From NCBI GenBank assembly GCA_005885115.1, contig VAXX01000513.1, positions 1 to 6,605 of the forward strand: DNA of 6,605 nt. Direction: 5' to 3'. Shown here in pieces: positions 5,869 through 6,605 of this stretch (positions are counted from its first letter, which is position 1; the number at the start of each line of letters is the position of its first letter). Under the pieces are notes generated by a model that saw only the letters and a list, made by a program, of their open reading frames with translations, did no database searches and was not told the origin of the DNA. This DNA is from Actinomycetota bacterium (lineage in GTDB: Bacteria; Actinomycetota; Actinomycetes; Mycobacteriales; Micromonosporaceae). The position numbers were made by a program, and so were the translations under genes.

Positions 5869-6534
5869 TCAGTCCGCGTCGGGCTCGGCGTCCAGGTCCT
5901 CGGTGGACGTGTCCACCTGCGGCTGATCGACCCACAGGGCCCGCAACTGGTTCTGCATGAACGTGGTGAGCCGGCCCCGGTAGTCCCGGTCGAAGTGCTC
6001 CAACGCCTCGATCTGCTGCTGGAGCGCCTCCCGCTTGGTCTCCAGGCTGCCCACAACGTCCTGGTACCGCCGCTGGGCCTGGTCGTGGAGCTCGTCGGCG
6101 TGTGCCTGGGCGTCCTTGGCGATCTCCTCCGCGTGCGCGCGCGCATCGGCCAGGATCGCGTCGGCGTCGTGCCGCGTATCGTCGGCGTGCGCCTGGGCGT
6201 CCCGCGCGATCTCCTCGGCGGTGGCCCGGGCATCGGAGAGCGTCTTGTCGGCCTGCCGCCGAAACTCATCGGCGTGCGCCTGGGCGTCCCGTACGATCTG
6301 CTCCGCCATCGCCCGTGCGTCCGCGCAGATCTTGTCGGCCTGCCGGTGCGCGGTGGCGACGTGCTCGTCCGCCGTCCGCTGCGCCAGGTTGAGCACCTGG
6401 AGCGCCTGGCGTTGGGCGTTCGCGTTCTGCTCCGAGAACGAGTCGGAACGGCCCTCCAGCTCCACGTGCTCGGCGCCCGGAGGCGTCCCCACGAGAAGAC
6501 CCTTGACCCGGCCTTTCATACCATTGTCAGCCAC
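5869..6534 (-). CDS. Wag31/DivIVA tail-like coiled-coil protein without the lipid-binding domain
   Basis: A 221-residue, mostly helical cytoplasmic protein. The start is the GTG at 6534, six bases after GGAGGT on the minus strand; an ATG at 6585 in frame would place that site inside the coding region, and an ATG at 6519 lacks one. From about 43 the sequence follows the C-terminal part of actinobacterial Wag31/DivIVA: ALQVLNLAQRTADEHV (44-59), then alanine-rich ADAR/AEEI repeats, then VVGSLETKREALQQQIEALEHFDRDYRGRL followed by TTFMQNQLRAL (to about 200), and an acidic tail. The N-terminal DivIVA domain, which in family members binds curved membrane at growing poles, is missing. In its place is a short basic stretch (MKGRVKGLLVG, 6-16). 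Three tandem 29-residue repeats fill 67-153. A scaffold role at the cell pole or septum is inferred from the tail. It is also possible that the protein pairs with full-length DivIVA through the coiled coil. Confidence 0.85.
   Translation of the reverse strand: MADNGMKGRVKGLLVGTPPGAEHVELEGRSDSFSEQNANAQRQALQVLNLAQRTADEHVATAHRQADKICADARAMAEQIVRDAQAHADEFRRQADKTLSDARATAEEIARDAQAHADDTRHDADAILADARAHAEEIAKDAQAHADELHDQAQRRYQDVVGSLETKREALQQQIEALEHFDRDYRGRLTTFMQNQLRALWVDQPQVDTSTEDLDAEPDAD
6076..6336 (-). repeat. Three tandem 87-bp repeats within the coiled-coil gene
   Basis: Codons 67-95, 96-124 and 125-153 encode three 29-residue copies: each starts with D, carries DARAxAE at position 6 onward, RDAQAHAD or KDAQAHAD near the middle, and ends in A. 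Neighbouring copies share 19 of 29 residues. In the DNA, the segment tcggcgtgcgcctgggcgtc recurs with 87-base spacing (starting near 6095, 6182 and 6269; the first copy has one change). The period breaks down into 11 + 11 + 7 residues, which suggests mixed hendecad/heptad coiled-coil geometry. Confidence 0.85.
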
Positions 6535-6540
6535 CGGAAG

Positions 6541-6549
6541 ACCTCCCTT
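6541..6549 (-). promoter_or_regulatory. Shine-Dalgarno sequence fixing the GTG start of the coiled-coil gene
   Basis: On the minus strand this reads AAGGGAGGT, six bases before the GTG at 6534. It is one of the strongest ribosome-binding sites in the window and argues against the upstream in-frame ATG at 6585. Confidence 0.8.
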
Positions 6550-6553
6550 GGAC

Positions 6554-6591
6554 GCACCGGCGATGCCGTTGGCAGCGCGAGGCATCGGTGC
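6554..6591 (-). promoter_or_regulatory. Inverted repeat in the leader of the coiled-coil gene
   Basis: cgatgcc (6561-6567) and ggcatcg (6581-6587) are a perfect 7-bp inverted repeat with a 13-base spacer. If their outermost pair is given up, gcacc (6554-6558) can also pair with ggtgc (6587-6591). It sits just upstream of the ribosome-binding site, as a leader hairpin or an operator. No promoter hexamers were recognised in the 71 bases available before the window ends. Confidence 0.35.
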
Positions 6592-6605
6592 CGGAGCGCT
6601 GGCCT

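Noticed and set aside
5832..6269. In-frame upstream extension of the lipoprotein gene to an ATG at 6269
   Set aside because: It runs antiparallel in reading phase to the coiled-coil gene on the same strand and reads as Arg/Thr/Ser/Pro-rich shadow. The lipoprotein signal begins at 5831.
6535..6585. Longer start (ATG at 6585) for the coiled-coil protein
   Set aside because: The 17 extra codons would contain the strong AAGGGAGGT site and part of an inverted repeat, and no Shine-Dalgarno sequence precedes that ATG.
1..6605. CRISPR array, tRNA, insertion sequence or phage attachment site
   Set aside because: No regularly spaced short repeats, cloverleaf, transposase, terminal inverted repeats or target duplications were found. 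The only tandem repeat is the coding 87-bp one.

Overview
The window is high-GC DNA (roughly 70 % by eye) with strong G/C bias at third codon positions, GTG starts and protein families typical of Actinomycetota: a mycobacterial-type cystathionine beta-synthase and a Wag31/DivIVA-related coiled coil. The gene content, the codon habits and a marked excess of the tetramer GTAC suggest a filamentous actinomycete, plausibly Micromonosporaceae. That family-level placement is an inference. No mobile element, CRISPR array, tRNA or rRNA was seen, and nothing indicates recent transfer.

Layout. On the left, the 3' end of a DUF1232/YkvA-like gene is followed after 9 nt by a complete cystathionine beta-synthase gene (cbs, plus strand). 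It converges, with one base between stop codons, on a minus-strand gene for a short HtrA-type trypsin/PDZ protease without a visible membrane anchor. A hairpin spans both stop codons. A 140-bp divergent region rich in inverted repeats separates the protease gene from a small plus-strand gene for a 98-residue Cys-containing protein of unknown function. That gene converges, across a 200-bp spacer with a compact hairpin and an 18-bp perfect inverted repeat, on a large minus-strand gene.

The right half is all on the minus strand. Reading in transcription order, it has (i) a 221-residue coiled-coil protein that resembles the C-terminal part of Wag31/DivIVA but lacks the N-terminal lipid-binding domain, and carries three tandem 29-residue repeats; (ii) 37 nt later, a small lipoprotein with a Pro/Ser/Thr linker and a carboxypeptidase-regulatory-like beta-sandwich domain; and (iii) after a 272-bp non-coding stretch, a 644-residue secreted protein that looks like a beta-propeller of unknown function.

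The left part concerns sulfur amino-acid metabolism (transsulfuration) and protein quality control. The right part is envelope-facing: one cytoplasmic polarity-type coiled coil, one lipoprotein and one exported protein. No single known pathway ties them together. The points most worth a second look are the DivIVA-tail-only protein with its 11-11-7 repeat, the palindrome-dense divergent promoter region, and the inverted repeats around a candidate -10 element upstream of the secreted protein gene.
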